Assembly: GCA_017428385.1 (NCBI GenBank)
Contig: JAFRQX010000046.1
Location: forward strand, 231,502-295,501
DNA: 64,000 nucleotides
DNA from: Clostridia bacterium
GTDB taxonomy: Bacteria > Bacillota > Clostridia > Christensenellales > Aristaeellaceae
Direction: 5' to 3'
In this document: positions 25,531-34,089 of the stretch, piece after piece
Position numbering within the stretch: position 1 is the stretch's first letter
Layout: each line of letters starts with the position of its first letter
The notes under the pieces: model-generated
Databases searched by the model: none
The model's input: only the letters and a program-made list of their open reading frames with translations
What the model was told of the DNA's origin: nothing
Position numbers and translations under genes: made by a program

Positions 25531-26145
25531 ATGGACCAGGTCATAATCGGGCGCTTCATTGCCGAAGAACGGAAGAAGAAAGGCTATACCCAGAAGCAGC
25601 TGGCAGAGAAACTGAACATCAGCGACAAGACAATCTCCAAATGGGAGTGCGGCAACGGATTCCCGGAAGTATCCCTGCTGCTTCCGCTGTGCGGGGAGCT
25701 GGGTATTACCGTTAATGATCTGCTGTCCGGAGAACTTGTTTCGAGAGAAGATTATCAGAAAAAGGCGGAGGATAATATGGTGGAAATGATCAAAGAAAGA
25801 GAAGCAAACAAAAAGCAGTTTGTGTTAACGCTTATCCTGGGCGGCGTATCGCTGGTTTCCTTCCTTACGTTGCTGATTGTGGTGTGTGTGTATACAAATG
25901 TGATCCCGCAGAACGTGAAAATTATCCTGATTACCATTGCATGTTGTATTTTTACCGTCGGCTGCGCGGCTGTCATGGCAGGGCAGCGGAAGATCGGATA
26001 CTATCAGTGCGCAAGATGCGGGGAGACTTTTGTGCCAAAGTTCTGGGCACACATGTCCGGATTCAACATGATTTCAAAGAGGCGCCTGAAGTGTCCGCAC
26101 TGCGGGGAAAAGTCCTGGTGCCGTAAAGTGATGGGAAGAGAGTAA
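25531..26145 (+). CDS. XRE regulator with two membrane helices and a C-terminal zinc ribbon
   Basis: 204 residues. Residues 6-62 form an XRE helix-turn-helix (TQKQLAEKLNISDKTISKWE). A short charged helix follows, then two membrane segments (about 96-118 and 127-147). The C-terminal domain has 'CARCGE' and 'CPHCGEKSWC', two CxxC pairs that could bind zinc. The membrane-tethered HTH suggests a regulator responding to an envelope signal. The GNAT gene starts two bases after its stop, so they are coupled. The start is fixed by AAGGAGG. Confidence 0.82.
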   Translation: MDQVIIGRFIAEERKKKGYTQKQLAEKLNISDKTISKWECGNGFPEVSLLLPLCGELGITVNDLLSGELVSREDYQKKAEDNMVEMIKEREANKKQFVLTLILGGVSLVSFLTLLIVVCVYTNVIPQNVKIILITIACCIFTVGCAAVMAGQRKIGYYQCARCGETFVPKFWAHMSGFNMISKRRLKCPHCGEKSWCRKVMGRE

Positions 26146-26147
26146 AG

Positions 26148-26867
26148 ATGGCAACTGAACCGAAGACAGAGATCTGGAACAAAACCGGCAGCGGTGTGCT
26201 GACGGAAATACCGCTTTTACTGACAGCCTGCAGGGAAGGAAAATTCGGCACTGCCTTTTCCTATCCGGGCGGATGCGTGTATCAAGCCCTGTTTACCTAC
26301 CTGACCGGGAAACCGGACGAAGGTTTTTTCTCAGTACATCCGGAGCTGTTTTATGGAAGCTGGCTGGTGTGCTTGAGTGCTGAATGGGAAAACTATGTCC
26401 GGAAGCTGCCGATGCAGGCCGTATTCCGGCGGGAAGTGATGGAGCCGCTTTGCGCGGAATCTGTAAAGCCTTTGAAGCCGCTGCCGGAAGGATACATCTT
26501 AACTCCGTTTACCCCGGCCATTTTTGAAGCGCATCCCTTTGGCCAGGGGGGAAACTATGCCGGTTTTGAAGACTTTTCGGAACGGGGCGCAGGAGCAGCC
26601 GTGCTGTACAACGGACAGGTCGTCGCAGCCGCGTCAAGTTTTCTGACGTTTGAAGACCAGGCGGAGCTGGATATCTGTACTGATCCCGAACACCGGAAGC
26701 GGGGGCTTGCGGATCATTGCACGACGGAAATAATGAGCCAGTGCAGCAGGAAGGGACTGACCATCCACTGGGACGCACAGAACAGGATATCGGCAGAGCT
26801 GGCAAAAGGCCATGGCTTCCGGTCCCTGACTGAATATGCTGTTTATTGTTTGCGGGATAATGGCTGA
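26148..26867 (+). CDS. GNAT-family acetyltransferase, two-part
   Basis: 239 residues. The C-terminal half has an acetyl-CoA-binding pattern ('LDICTDPEHRKRGLADHCTTE'), and the N-terminal half matches the extra domain of the Firmicute 'GNAT acetyltransferase' group. The substrate is unknown. It begins two bases after the XRE gene and may be its regulatory target or cargo. Confidence 0.8.
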   Translation: MATEPKTEIWNKTGSGVLTEIPLLLTACREGKFGTAFSYPGGCVYQALFTYLTGKPDEGFFSVHPELFYGSWLVCLSAEWENYVRKLPMQAVFRREVMEPLCAESVKPLKPLPEGYILTPFTPAIFEAHPFGQGGNYAGFEDFSERGAGAAVLYNGQVVAAASSFLTFEDQAELDICTDPEHRKRGLADHCTTEIMSQCSRKGLTIHWDAQNRISAELAKGHGFRSLTEYAVYCLRDNG

Positions 26868-26911
26868 GCGAGCCAACGAACGGATGATCAATATGAATCA
26901 GGGAGAAAAGT

Positions 26912-27442
26912 ATGATTTATTATAAAAATGACGGACTGGTTATCCGTAATATGGAAGAGGCAGACGGGCAGGTTTTTGTAGAAGAATTTACTGCCCAGGG
27001 CTGGCATCCGGATATTGCCGTATACCAGAAGAGAATACAGGATCAGGCAGAAGGCAGATGCGTTGCGCTGACAGCTGAGTATCAGGGACAACCTGCCGGC
27101 TCAGTGTATGTTTACCTGACCCCGCATAATGGTCCTTTCAAAGAAAAAGGCTGGCCGGAAATCCATGATTTCAGTGTGCTGCAGAAATACCAGAGAAAAG
27201 GAATCGGCAGCAAACTGATGGACGCGGCGGAACAGATTGCGGGACTGTATGCGGACACCGTATGTCTGGCTGTGGGAATGCATGACGGATATGGCGCTGC
27301 CCAGCGGATGTATATCAAGCGCGGATATATTCCGGACGGAACCGGCGTATGGTATCAGGGTAAACAATGTGAACAGTATGAAACGGTCTGCACCGTTGAC
27401 GACGATCTCGTCCTGTTCCTGTCCAAGAAGCTGCGCGGCTGA
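26912..27442 (+). CDS. GNAT-family N-acetyltransferase
   Basis: 176 residues. Motif A is 'FSVLQKYQRKGIGSKLMDAAE' split as VLQKYQRKGIGSKLM plus DAAE; a later 'AQRMYIKRGYIPDG' is typical of the C-terminal strands. The family transfers acetyl groups from acetyl-CoA to amines. It follows the preceding GNAT gene after 44 bases with a GGGAGAA ribosome site. The substrate is not predictable. Confidence 0.85.
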   Translation: MIYYKNDGLVIRNMEEADGQVFVEEFTAQGWHPDIAVYQKRIQDQAEGRCVALTAEYQGQPAGSVYVYLTPHNGPFKEKGWPEIHDFSVLQKYQRKGIGSKLMDAAEQIAGLYADTVCLAVGMHDGYGAAQRMYIKRGYIPDGTGVWYQGKQCEQYETVCTVDDDLVLFLSKKLRG

Positions 27443-27484
27443 TTACTTCAGCCGCCGGTTTCTGAACTGAAAGGAAGTTATAAA

Positions 27485-29032
27485 ATGAAAGACCTGGAAA
27501 TCAGAAACCAGAAGATTATTGACGCTGTCATTGAAAAAGAACAAGCATTGTGCCCGGGTTCGGTAGCATTGATCGGAATATACGGATCCTTTCAGACGGG
27601 GGATATTCACCCGCTGTCGGACCTGGATCTGCTGATCCTCATCAATGACGACCGGGGCTGGCAGCTTGGAAAAGCCTTTATCCAGGATGACCTGGGCGTA
27701 GGGCATGACATTTACTGCACGAACTGGGAAGGATTGCGGCAGGACGCCCGTTATGAACATCCCCATATCGGCAAGCTGATGGATTCCCGGATTGTATACT
27801 GTGCTGACGAAAAGTACAGGGTGGAACTGGAGAAGCTGCGGGATGAAGTGCGGAAGACGATGTCGGAGCCCTTTGGGGAGGCAGACTGCGAAAAGGCGGA
27901 AAAAGAACTGAAAGAGGCACAGTGCTGCTTCGCAGAAGCCATGACTGAGGAAGGCCTGAACGAGGTGCGCAGACTGGCAGGCGGCGCGATCTATTACGCA
28001 GAAAACGCGGTTGCGTTGTTGAACAAAACCTATTTCCGGCTGGGTGTCAAACGGCGCTATGAAGAACTGAATGCCATGAAGAAAAGGCCGGAAAACCTGT
28101 GCGGCATGATCGAGGATATTCTGGCAGCGAAAACCGCGGACAGCGTGAAAGAACGGCTGACACGGCTGATGAAAGAGCTGACATCCTGTTTCCGGACGAC
28201 GAGGCAGTCGCTTCAGCCGGAGAAAAAGCCCGCCTGTGGGGAAACGCTGTCCGGGACCTATGAGGAGATGTTCTCCAACTGGCACGGAAAGATGGTGCAG
28301 GCTGCCGAGAATGGCGACCGCCACCTGGCTTTTATGAGCCTTGAAAGCCTGAACGAAATGCTGGCCGATATCAGCAATGCGGTCGAAATCGGAACACATG
28401 ACGTACTCCAGACTTATGATCCGAATGACCTGAAGAAGACCGCGGCAGGTTTTGACAAAGTGCTGGAACAGTATCTGCAGGAATATGAAAAAGCCGGGAT
28501 GAAAGCAGAACACTATGCGGATATTGACGCTTTTACCGTTGCATACCTGAACAAAGGGAAAACCGAACCGGGGAAGGCAGCTTGCCGGATCAGGACAGCT
28601 GTTCCGGCAGACGCGGACAAGATTGATGCGCTGTTCCGGGAAATGCTGCAGACCATCTATCATAAAGATGATGTGAAGGGATATGAAGGCGGTTATCTGG
28701 ATTCATTCTGGAACGGCGGAGAAAACCGGATCTATGTCGCGGAAGATGATGCCGTCAGGGCGTTCCTGTCCATTGAAGTGTATCGTGAAGAGCAGGCCTA
28801 TCTCTATCTTGATGATTTCTCGGTGACGGCCGCTTACAGAGGCAGCGGAATCGGAACGAAGCTGATGGAGACAGCTGAGGCTTACGCGATGGAGATCGGT
28901 ATTCCGGCCATTGTCCTGCACGTTGAAAAGAGCAATGAATCCGCTTTCCGCTTCTATGAAAGGCTGGGTTATACAATCTTCAGGGACGACGGGGACCGTT
29001 ACCTGCTGAGCAAGGAACTTGAGCGGGACTGA
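27485..29032 (+). CDS. Nucleotidyltransferase-GNAT fusion
   Basis: 515 residues. Residues about 10-110 form a polymerase-beta-type nucleotidyltransferase with GS (34-35) and the metal pair D-x-D (46, 48) in 'GSFQTGDIHPLSDLDLLI'. A helical middle region (about 120-365) resembles the substrate-binding helices of aminoglycoside or MNT-like enzymes. Residues about 372-515 are a GNAT domain (VTAAYRGSGIGTKLMETAEA). Both kinds of enzyme modify small amines, for example antibiotics, so a bifunctional modifying enzyme is plausible but unproven. It starts 42 bases after another GNAT gene. Confidence 0.8.
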   Translation: MKDLEIRNQKIIDAVIEKEQALCPGSVALIGIYGSFQTGDIHPLSDLDLLILINDDRGWQLGKAFIQDDLGVGHDIYCTNWEGLRQDARYEHPHIGKLMDSRIVYCADEKYRVELEKLRDEVRKTMSEPFGEADCEKAEKELKEAQCCFAEAMTEEGLNEVRRLAGGAIYYAENAVALLNKTYFRLGVKRRYEELNAMKKRPENLCGMIEDILAAKTADSVKERLTRLMKELTSCFRTTRQSLQPEKKPACGETLSGTYEEMFSNWHGKMVQAAENGDRHLAFMSLESLNEMLADISNAVEIGTHDVLQTYDPNDLKKTAAGFDKVLEQYLQEYEKAGMKAEHYADIDAFTVAYLNKGKTEPGKAACRIRTAVPADADKIDALFREMLQTIYHKDDVKGYEGGYLDSFWNGGENRIYVAEDDAVRAFLSIEVYREEQAYLYLDDFSVTAAYRGSGIGTKLMETAEAYAMEIGIPAIVLHVEKSNESAFRFYERLGYTIFRDDGDRYLLSKELERD

Positions 29033-29123
29033 GGGAAATGCAGTGTTTTCGCGGATACAGGGGAAGAAAAAAGGGACAAGGATCGTTCTATCAGTATCAC
29101 TAAGAAGGAGTATGCAACCGGAA

Positions 29124-29711
29124 ATGAAGAAGTTGGCTGCGATCATCCTGGCGATACTGATGCTTTGTTCAGTATATGGTGCTATGGCTTCTGAGCCCTC
29201 TTTTTACCATACGATCAAAGAGGCGCTGGACGCCTCTGAAGAATATGCCGCGATCAATGAAACTGATGATTTTGTAACCCTCATCCTGGAAAAGGACGGG
29301 AAATATTACCGCACGGTCACGATGATGGATGAGTACGCGAAAAACCTGTATCAGACAGCGATGGCTGAAGAGAGCTCTTCCGCTTTTGAAGTGTTTGACG
29401 CATATGCCTGGAACCTGCCGGTGAGCTATACCGAGGAAATCACCGCAATGCCGCTTGAACAGTCGGAACTAGATACCCTTGCAGGAAGAACGATCCGGGA
29501 CATCATGCAGGAATGGCAATGCAAGGGATTTGTTACCTCAAGCTCCGGAAATAACAAGACGGTTGTTTCGCTGGATTACGGTCTGTATAAATACAGCTTT
29601 GAGGTTGAAGACCAGGGAGATAAGGAACTGGCAAAAGTGATTACGGGAGAGGTGTCCGGTTTTTCCCGTGCGGCGTTCGATCTGTCCTGCCATGCGGACG
29701 GTACTTTCTGA
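29124..29711 (+). CDS. Small secreted protein, paralogue of the 39151 gene
   Basis: 195 residues. The signal peptide MKKLAAIILAILMLCSVYGAMA is followed by a soluble domain with 'DGKYYRTVTMMDEYAKNLY', 'LPVSYTEEI' and 'LAGRTIRDIM'. The protein at 39151-39822 shares this order ('DGIYYRFVAKYDNKAKKLW', 'LPVKYDGEF', 'LVGKTVADAK'), so the two belong to one uncharacterised secreted family. An ATG at 29112 is also in frame but only one base after AAGGAG. No function is known. Confidence 0.75.
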   Translation: MKKLAAIILAILMLCSVYGAMASEPSFYHTIKEALDASEEYAAINETDDFVTLILEKDGKYYRTVTMMDEYAKNLYQTAMAEESSSAFEVFDAYAWNLPVSYTEEITAMPLEQSELDTLAGRTIRDIMQEWQCKGFVTSSSGNNKTVVSLDYGLYKYSFEVEDQGDKELAKVITGEVSGFSRAAFDLSCHADGTF

Positions 29712-29766
29712 TATGGCGGAAAGAATGAATCAGCACTCAGGAAATGCATCATACAATCTGCCCGTT

Positions 29767-29794
29767 AAGGGTACGCTGCGGCGTACCCTTTTTT
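29767..29794 (+). terminator. Terminator after the small secreted protein
   Basis: AAGGGTACGC pairs with GCGTACCCTT around TGCG, followed by a T-run. Confidence 0.85.
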
Positions 29795-29882
29795 GCGGGG
29801 AAATGACCGATTCCGGTCAGTTGTCAGCGGCGGAGACCTGTGGTAACATAATTGACCGTACGATTGAAAGGGGGAGCAGCAC

Positions 29883-32207
29883 GTGAAAATATGGACAATG
29901 CTGGGGACGCTGACGGTGAAACCTGTGCAGCTGCTCCTTGAAGTGCTCTGCTCCCTTTTTACCCGGATGTCCATGAGCCCGGGTATGGCAATCATCTGCC
30001 TGAGCCTGGTATTCTGCCTGATCACCTCCCCGCTGAAACCGAAGCATAAGCCGGATTTCCGGAAGGAAGCCGGAAGAACGATCGTGCTCTGGAGCGTCCA
30101 GCTGCTGTGCCTGTATGCCACCTACCGCTGGTTTACCGGACTGCGGGCTTTCCGCGGCGCATCCTTCGGTCCCATCAAAGACCTGGGACAATACGGCGGA
30201 CTGATTCTGTTCTGGATCGGATACGCTGTGTTCGCCCTGCTGCGGCAGCTGACGAAGCTGGGATACCAGCCCATGGAACTGAACAAACGGCAGCGAAAAA
30301 CGGATAAGAACAATAAAATCCTGCTGATCCTCTGCTGCCTGTATATGGCCATCCTGACGGGTGTGTTTGTTCCTTCCGCCCTGATCGGGGCATCCCCGGC
30401 AGAGTTTGTGGATGCCCATTACTACCAGAACCCGGCCCAGTACCTGCTTTCTTCCTCCCTGCTGGCGGCGGGCACATTCCTGTTCTGGGGAATCCTGTAC
30501 GGTATGCTGCTTGCGCCCAAGGCGCGTAAGCGGTTTACGCTGTTTATGGCGATCTGCGCGGTTTCCGCGGCAGTGAACTATATGTTCTTCGGCAAAGACT
30601 ACGGATTCATCTCGTCCGCATTGCAGTATGAGACGAATATCTCCAACCAGCTCTGGAAAGTGCTGCTGAACACGGGCTGTGTGCTTGCCGCAATTGCGGG
30701 AGTATGCCTTCTGCGCAAGAAGCATTCTGTGATCCTGCGGATTGTGAGCCTGTATGGCTGTATTGCCCTGGTGGTGATGTCCGTGATCAACATCAACGGC
30801 ATGGAGAAAAAAGCAGTGGAGGTCCGGGATATTACTGCCAGGATCAAGGCGGAGGACGTTACCTTCCGGCTGGACAGGGAAGGCAAAAATGTGGTCGTGA
30901 TCATGGTTGACCGGGCTATCAGCGGATTTGTTCCCTATCTTCTGAATGAAAAGCCTGAACTGAAGGAACAGTTTGACGGCTTCACATATTATCCGAATAC
31001 GCTTTCCTACGGCTATCATACCAATATAGCGTCCCCGGCACTCTTCGGGGGATATGAGTATACCCCGGATGGCCTGGAGGAACGGGATGAGCTTTCCCTG
31101 AAGGACAAGCAGAACGAGGCGCTGAAGATCATGCCGGTCAACTTTATGAACGCGGGTTATGAAGTGACGGTATGTGACGCGCCCTATGCCAATTACCAGT
31201 GGATTTCGGATATGAGCATCTATGAAGAGTATCCGGAAATTCGCACCTATAACACCATCGGCATGTTTGACGAATACAAGGTGCAGATGCTGGAGAACCT
31301 GGACCGGAACCGCAACCGGAATATCTTCTTCTACAGCCTGTTCCGCTCTGCCCCCTTGCTGCTTCAGGAGACCCTGTATGACCAGGGCCGGTACCTGGAG
31401 ATGGACGTGAAAGCGGATGAAGGAGAAGGGTCCGAACTGATCGGCGTATCCCCGGACTTCCTGAACAACTATATGGTGATGAAGAACCTCCACACCATGA
31501 CCCGGGTGACGGATGAGGGAACCAACACCTTCCTGATGCTGACCAATGAAATGACCCATGACGTTATCGAACTGCAGGAACCGGATTATACGCCAACCAA
31601 CAGTGTTGACAACACCGCATATGAAGCGGAGCATGGCATCCGCCGTACCGAAGACGGAAAGGAACTGGACCTGACCCAGGCGGATGAGAACGTGCGGATC
31701 CATTATCAGTCCGACATGGCCGCGTTTATCCAGCTTGGCAGCTGGTTTGACGAGCTGCGGGAACAGGGTGTGTATGACAATACCCGGATCATTGTGGTAT
31801 CTGACCATGGCTGTTACCTGGGACTGACCGGGATAGATCTGCGGGACCGCCTGACGAACGAAGGAACCGCAGGTCGGTACCTGGCGGACGAATGGGCAGA
31901 CACCACCTGCTACAATCCCCTGCTGATGGTCAAGGACTTTGGGGCACAGGGCTTCACCACGGATACAACTTTCATGACCAACGCGGAAACACCTGCCCTG
32001 GCCTTCGAGAATACCGTTACGGATCCTGTGAATCCGTTTACCGGCAAGGCAGTGAAGAGCGAGGTTCAGACGATCCCGGAACACCATATCGTGGAATCCG
32101 ACTGGCATATTGTGACCAATTGCGGCAACACCTTCTCAGATCCGCTGAAGATTACCTTCCGTAATCAGGATATCTTCAACGCGGAGAACTGGAGCGTTGA
32201 AGAATAA
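29883..32207 (+). CDS. Membrane sulfatase-fold enzyme with YidC-like N-terminal segment
   Basis: 774 residues. The first 55 residues ('PVQLLLEVLCSLFTR ... GMAIICLSLVFCLITSPL') look like the opening of a YidC/Oxa1 insertase domain but stop after one helix. About five or six further membrane helices follow, to residue about 310. The extracellular part is alkaline-phosphatase/sulfatase-like, with 'VVVIMVDRAIS' (metal Asp), 'YHTNIASPALFGG' (possible nucleophile Thr) and 'IIVVSDHGCYLG' (metal Asp/His). This resembles LTA-synthase-type phosphoglycerol transferases or phosphoethanolamine transferases, so polymer or glycan decoration at the cell surface is likely. The exact substrate is unknown. Confidence 0.8.
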   Translation: MKIWTMLGTLTVKPVQLLLEVLCSLFTRMSMSPGMAIICLSLVFCLITSPLKPKHKPDFRKEAGRTIVLWSVQLLCLYATYRWFTGLRAFRGASFGPIKDLGQYGGLILFWIGYAVFALLRQLTKLGYQPMELNKRQRKTDKNNKILLILCCLYMAILTGVFVPSALIGASPAEFVDAHYYQNPAQYLLSSSLLAAGTFLFWGILYGMLLAPKARKRFTLFMAICAVSAAVNYMFFGKDYGFISSALQYETNISNQLWKVLLNTGCVLAAIAGVCLLRKKHSVILRIVSLYGCIALVVMSVININGMEKKAVEVRDITARIKAEDVTFRLDREGKNVVVIMVDRAISGFVPYLLNEKPELKEQFDGFTYYPNTLSYGYHTNIASPALFGGYEYTPDGLEERDELSLKDKQNEALKIMPVNFMNAGYEVTVCDAPYANYQWISDMSIYEEYPEIRTYNTIGMFDEYKVQMLENLDRNRNRNIFFYSLFRSAPLLLQETLYDQGRYLEMDVKADEGEGSELIGVSPDFLNNYMVMKNLHTMTRVTDEGTNTFLMLTNEMTHDVIELQEPDYTPTNSVDNTAYEAEHGIRRTEDGKELDLTQADENVRIHYQSDMAAFIQLGSWFDELREQGVYDNTRIIVVSDHGCYLGLTGIDLRDRLTNEGTAGRYLADEWADTTCYNPLLMVKDFGAQGFTTDTTFMTNAETPALAFENTVTDPVNPFTGKAVKSEVQTIPEHHIVESDWHIVTNCGNTFSDPLKITFRNQDIFNAENWSVEE

Positions 32208-32209
32208 TA

Positions 32210-32250
32210 TATTAATTCAGAATTCACAATTCATAATTCATAATTATATA
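32210..32250 (+). repeat. AATTC-type intergenic repeat
   Basis: Right after the sulfatase stop, AATTCATAATTC and close variants (AATTCAGAATTC, ACAATTCATAATTC) are repeated. The same unit is seen at 34026-34055 and 43563-43597. Confidence 0.7.
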
Positions 32251-32306
32251 TGTTTTTCACTGTACAGCGTTATTCGGCGGGTACTGCCTGGCGGAAGCTA
32301 TAACCC

Positions 32307-32336
32307 TTGACAATTCAAGCCTACAAGGTATAAAAT
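32307..32336 (+). promoter_or_regulatory. Promoter of prfC
   Basis: TTGACA (32307-32312) and TATAAA/TAAAAT (32329-32336) with a 16-18-base spacer, about 76 bases before the ATG. A CGGGCC-GGAA-GGCCCG hairpin lies in the leader. Confidence 0.65.
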
Positions 32337-32411
32337 ACAGTGTTTTGTGCCACGCGGGCCGGAAGGCCCGTGCTGGTTACCTTTTTTCAGTCTGTTCAGG
32401 GGGAGGAAGTT

Positions 32412-34028
32412 ATGCTGCCAGAGAGAGATTCCCGGGAGTTCCGGACGCTTCTGCACGAAGAGGTGGAGAAGCGGCGTACCTTTGCCATTATCTCCCATCC
32501 TGACGCGGGTAAAACCACGCTGACTGAAAAGCTGCTGCTGTACGGCGGAGCAATCCGCAGTGCGGGCAGCGTTAAAGCCCGGAAGACGGACAAGCACGCC
32601 ACTTCGGACTGGATGGAGATTGAGAAGCAGCGCGGTATTTCCGTGACAAGCTCCGCCATGCAGTTCGTGTATGACGGATACAGGATCAACATCCTGGACA
32701 CCCCCGGCCACCAGGACTTCTCGGAAGATACCTACCGGGTACTGGTTGCCGCGGACGCAGCGGTTATGCTGCTGGACGCCGCAAAGGGCGTCGAAGCACA
32801 GACCATCAAGCTGTTCAAGGTCTGCCGGATGCGGAACATCCCGATTTTCACCTTTGTAAACAAGATGGACCGGGCTGCGAAGGATCCCTTCTCCCTGATG
32901 GAAGAGCTGGAGCAGGTGCTTGGCATCCGTTCCTGCCCCATCAACTGGCCCATCGGCGTAGACGGAGACTTCCAGGGCGTATATCACCGGGATACCCGGA
33001 TGGTGGAACTGTACACCGGCGGTGATCACGGTAAAAAGATGGTTGAAAAGACGGACATCAGCATTGATGATCCGGAACTGGAAAAGGTGCTGGAGAAGCA
33101 TTACCGCGACCAGCTGGCGGAGGAAGTGGAACTGCTGGATGAAGCAGGAGACTCCTTCGACCTGGAAAAGGTGCGGGCGGGCGAACTGACGCCCATGTTC
33201 TTCGGTTCCGCTGTTACCAACTTCGGTGTGGAGCCGTTCCTGGACAGGTTCCTGTCCTTCACGCCCCCGCCGCTGCCCCGGGAAAGCGACACCGGAATCA
33301 TCGGGCCGGAAGAACCGTATTTCTCCGGTTTCATCTTCAAGATCCAGGCGAACATGAACCCGGCTCACCGGGATCGGCTCGCCTTTATGCGGATTGTTTC
33401 CGGTGCCTTTGAAAAGGGCATGGAAGTGTGGCATTCCGGCACTAACAAGATCGTGGCGCTCAAGCAGCCCCAGCAGTTCATGGCGGATGAGCGTGAAGCG
33501 GTGGAGGAGGCATGGGCAGGCGACATCATCGGCCTGTTCGACCCCGGGATATACCGGCTGGGAGACACGCTTTCCACCGGACCGAAAATGCACTATGCCA
33601 ACATTCCGGTGTTCGCGCCTGAGTTCTTCAACCGGGTGCGCCCGATGGACAGCATGAAGCGCAAACAGTTCCAGAAAGGCATCAGCCAGCTGGCCGAGGA
33701 AGGCGCCATCCAGACCTTCATCCGGACGGAAACGGGCCTGGAAGAGTTCATGGTCGGCGTAGTCGGCGTGCTGCAGTTTGAAGTACTGGAGCACCGCCTG
33801 CGGACCGAATACCAGACGGAGATTGTGATGGAGGGTATGCCCTTCCGCCACGTCCGGTGGGTCATCAAGACCCCGAAGCCTGTGGAGGACCTGAAACTGA
33901 CCTCCACCTCCGGCCGGGCCAAAGACAGCCATGGACGGGACGTGCTGCTGTTTGAAAACGAGTGGAGCATTCGCCTGGCCGTGGAAAACAATGAAGGTCT
34001 GGAACTGAAGGAAACGGCAGAAAGATAA
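32412..34028 (+). CDS. prfC: Peptide chain release factor 3
   Basis: 538 residues. The GTPase motifs are HPDAGKTT (G1), DTPGHQDF (G3) and NKMDR (G4), with the RF3-specific lead 'RTFAIISHPDAG' and 'KGVEAQTIKLFKVCR'. RF3 recycles class I release factors from the ribosome after termination. The length is usual for the family. GGGAGGAAG precedes the ATG; open frame further upstream has no ribosome site. It is followed after 61 bases by typA, another translational GTPase. Confidence 0.95.
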   Translation: MLPERDSREFRTLLHEEVEKRRTFAIISHPDAGKTTLTEKLLLYGGAIRSAGSVKARKTDKHATSDWMEIEKQRGISVTSSAMQFVYDGYRINILDTPGHQDFSEDTYRVLVAADAAVMLLDAAKGVEAQTIKLFKVCRMRNIPIFTFVNKMDRAAKDPFSLMEELEQVLGIRSCPINWPIGVDGDFQGVYHRDTRMVELYTGGDHGKKMVEKTDISIDDPELEKVLEKHYRDQLAEEVELLDEAGDSFDLEKVRAGELTPMFFGSAVTNFGVEPFLDRFLSFTPPPLPRESDTGIIGPEEPYFSGFIFKIQANMNPAHRDRLAFMRIVSGAFEKGMEVWHSGTNKIVALKQPQQFMADEREAVEEAWAGDIIGLFDPGIYRLGDTLSTGPKMHYANIPVFAPEFFNRVRPMDSMKRKQFQKGISQLAEEGAIQTFIRTETGLEEFMVGVVGVLQFEVLEHRLRTEYQTEIVMEGMPFRHVRWVIKTPKPVEDLKLTSTSGRAKDSHGRDVLLFENEWSIRLAVENNEGLELKETAER

Positions 34029-34055
34029 TTCACAATTCATAATTCAGAATTATGA
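34026..34055 (+). repeat. AATTC-type intergenic repeat between prfC and typA
   Basis: The prfC stop runs into AATTCACAATTCATAATTC and a further copy, filling almost half of the gap to typA. Confidence 0.7.
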
Positions 34056-34089
34056 GTCGGTGCCAACAGATAAGAAGGAAAGGGAATAT

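Noticed and set aside
27443..28663. A 406-codon open frame antisense to the nucleotidyltransferase-GNAT gene
   Set aside because: It is rich in Phe/His/Arg as expected from reading a coding strand backwards; no start signal.
29817..32108. A 763-codon open frame antisense to the sulfatase-fold gene
   Set aside because: The composition is typical of an antisense shadow (His/Arg/Gln-rich) and the sense strand has clear domain motifs.
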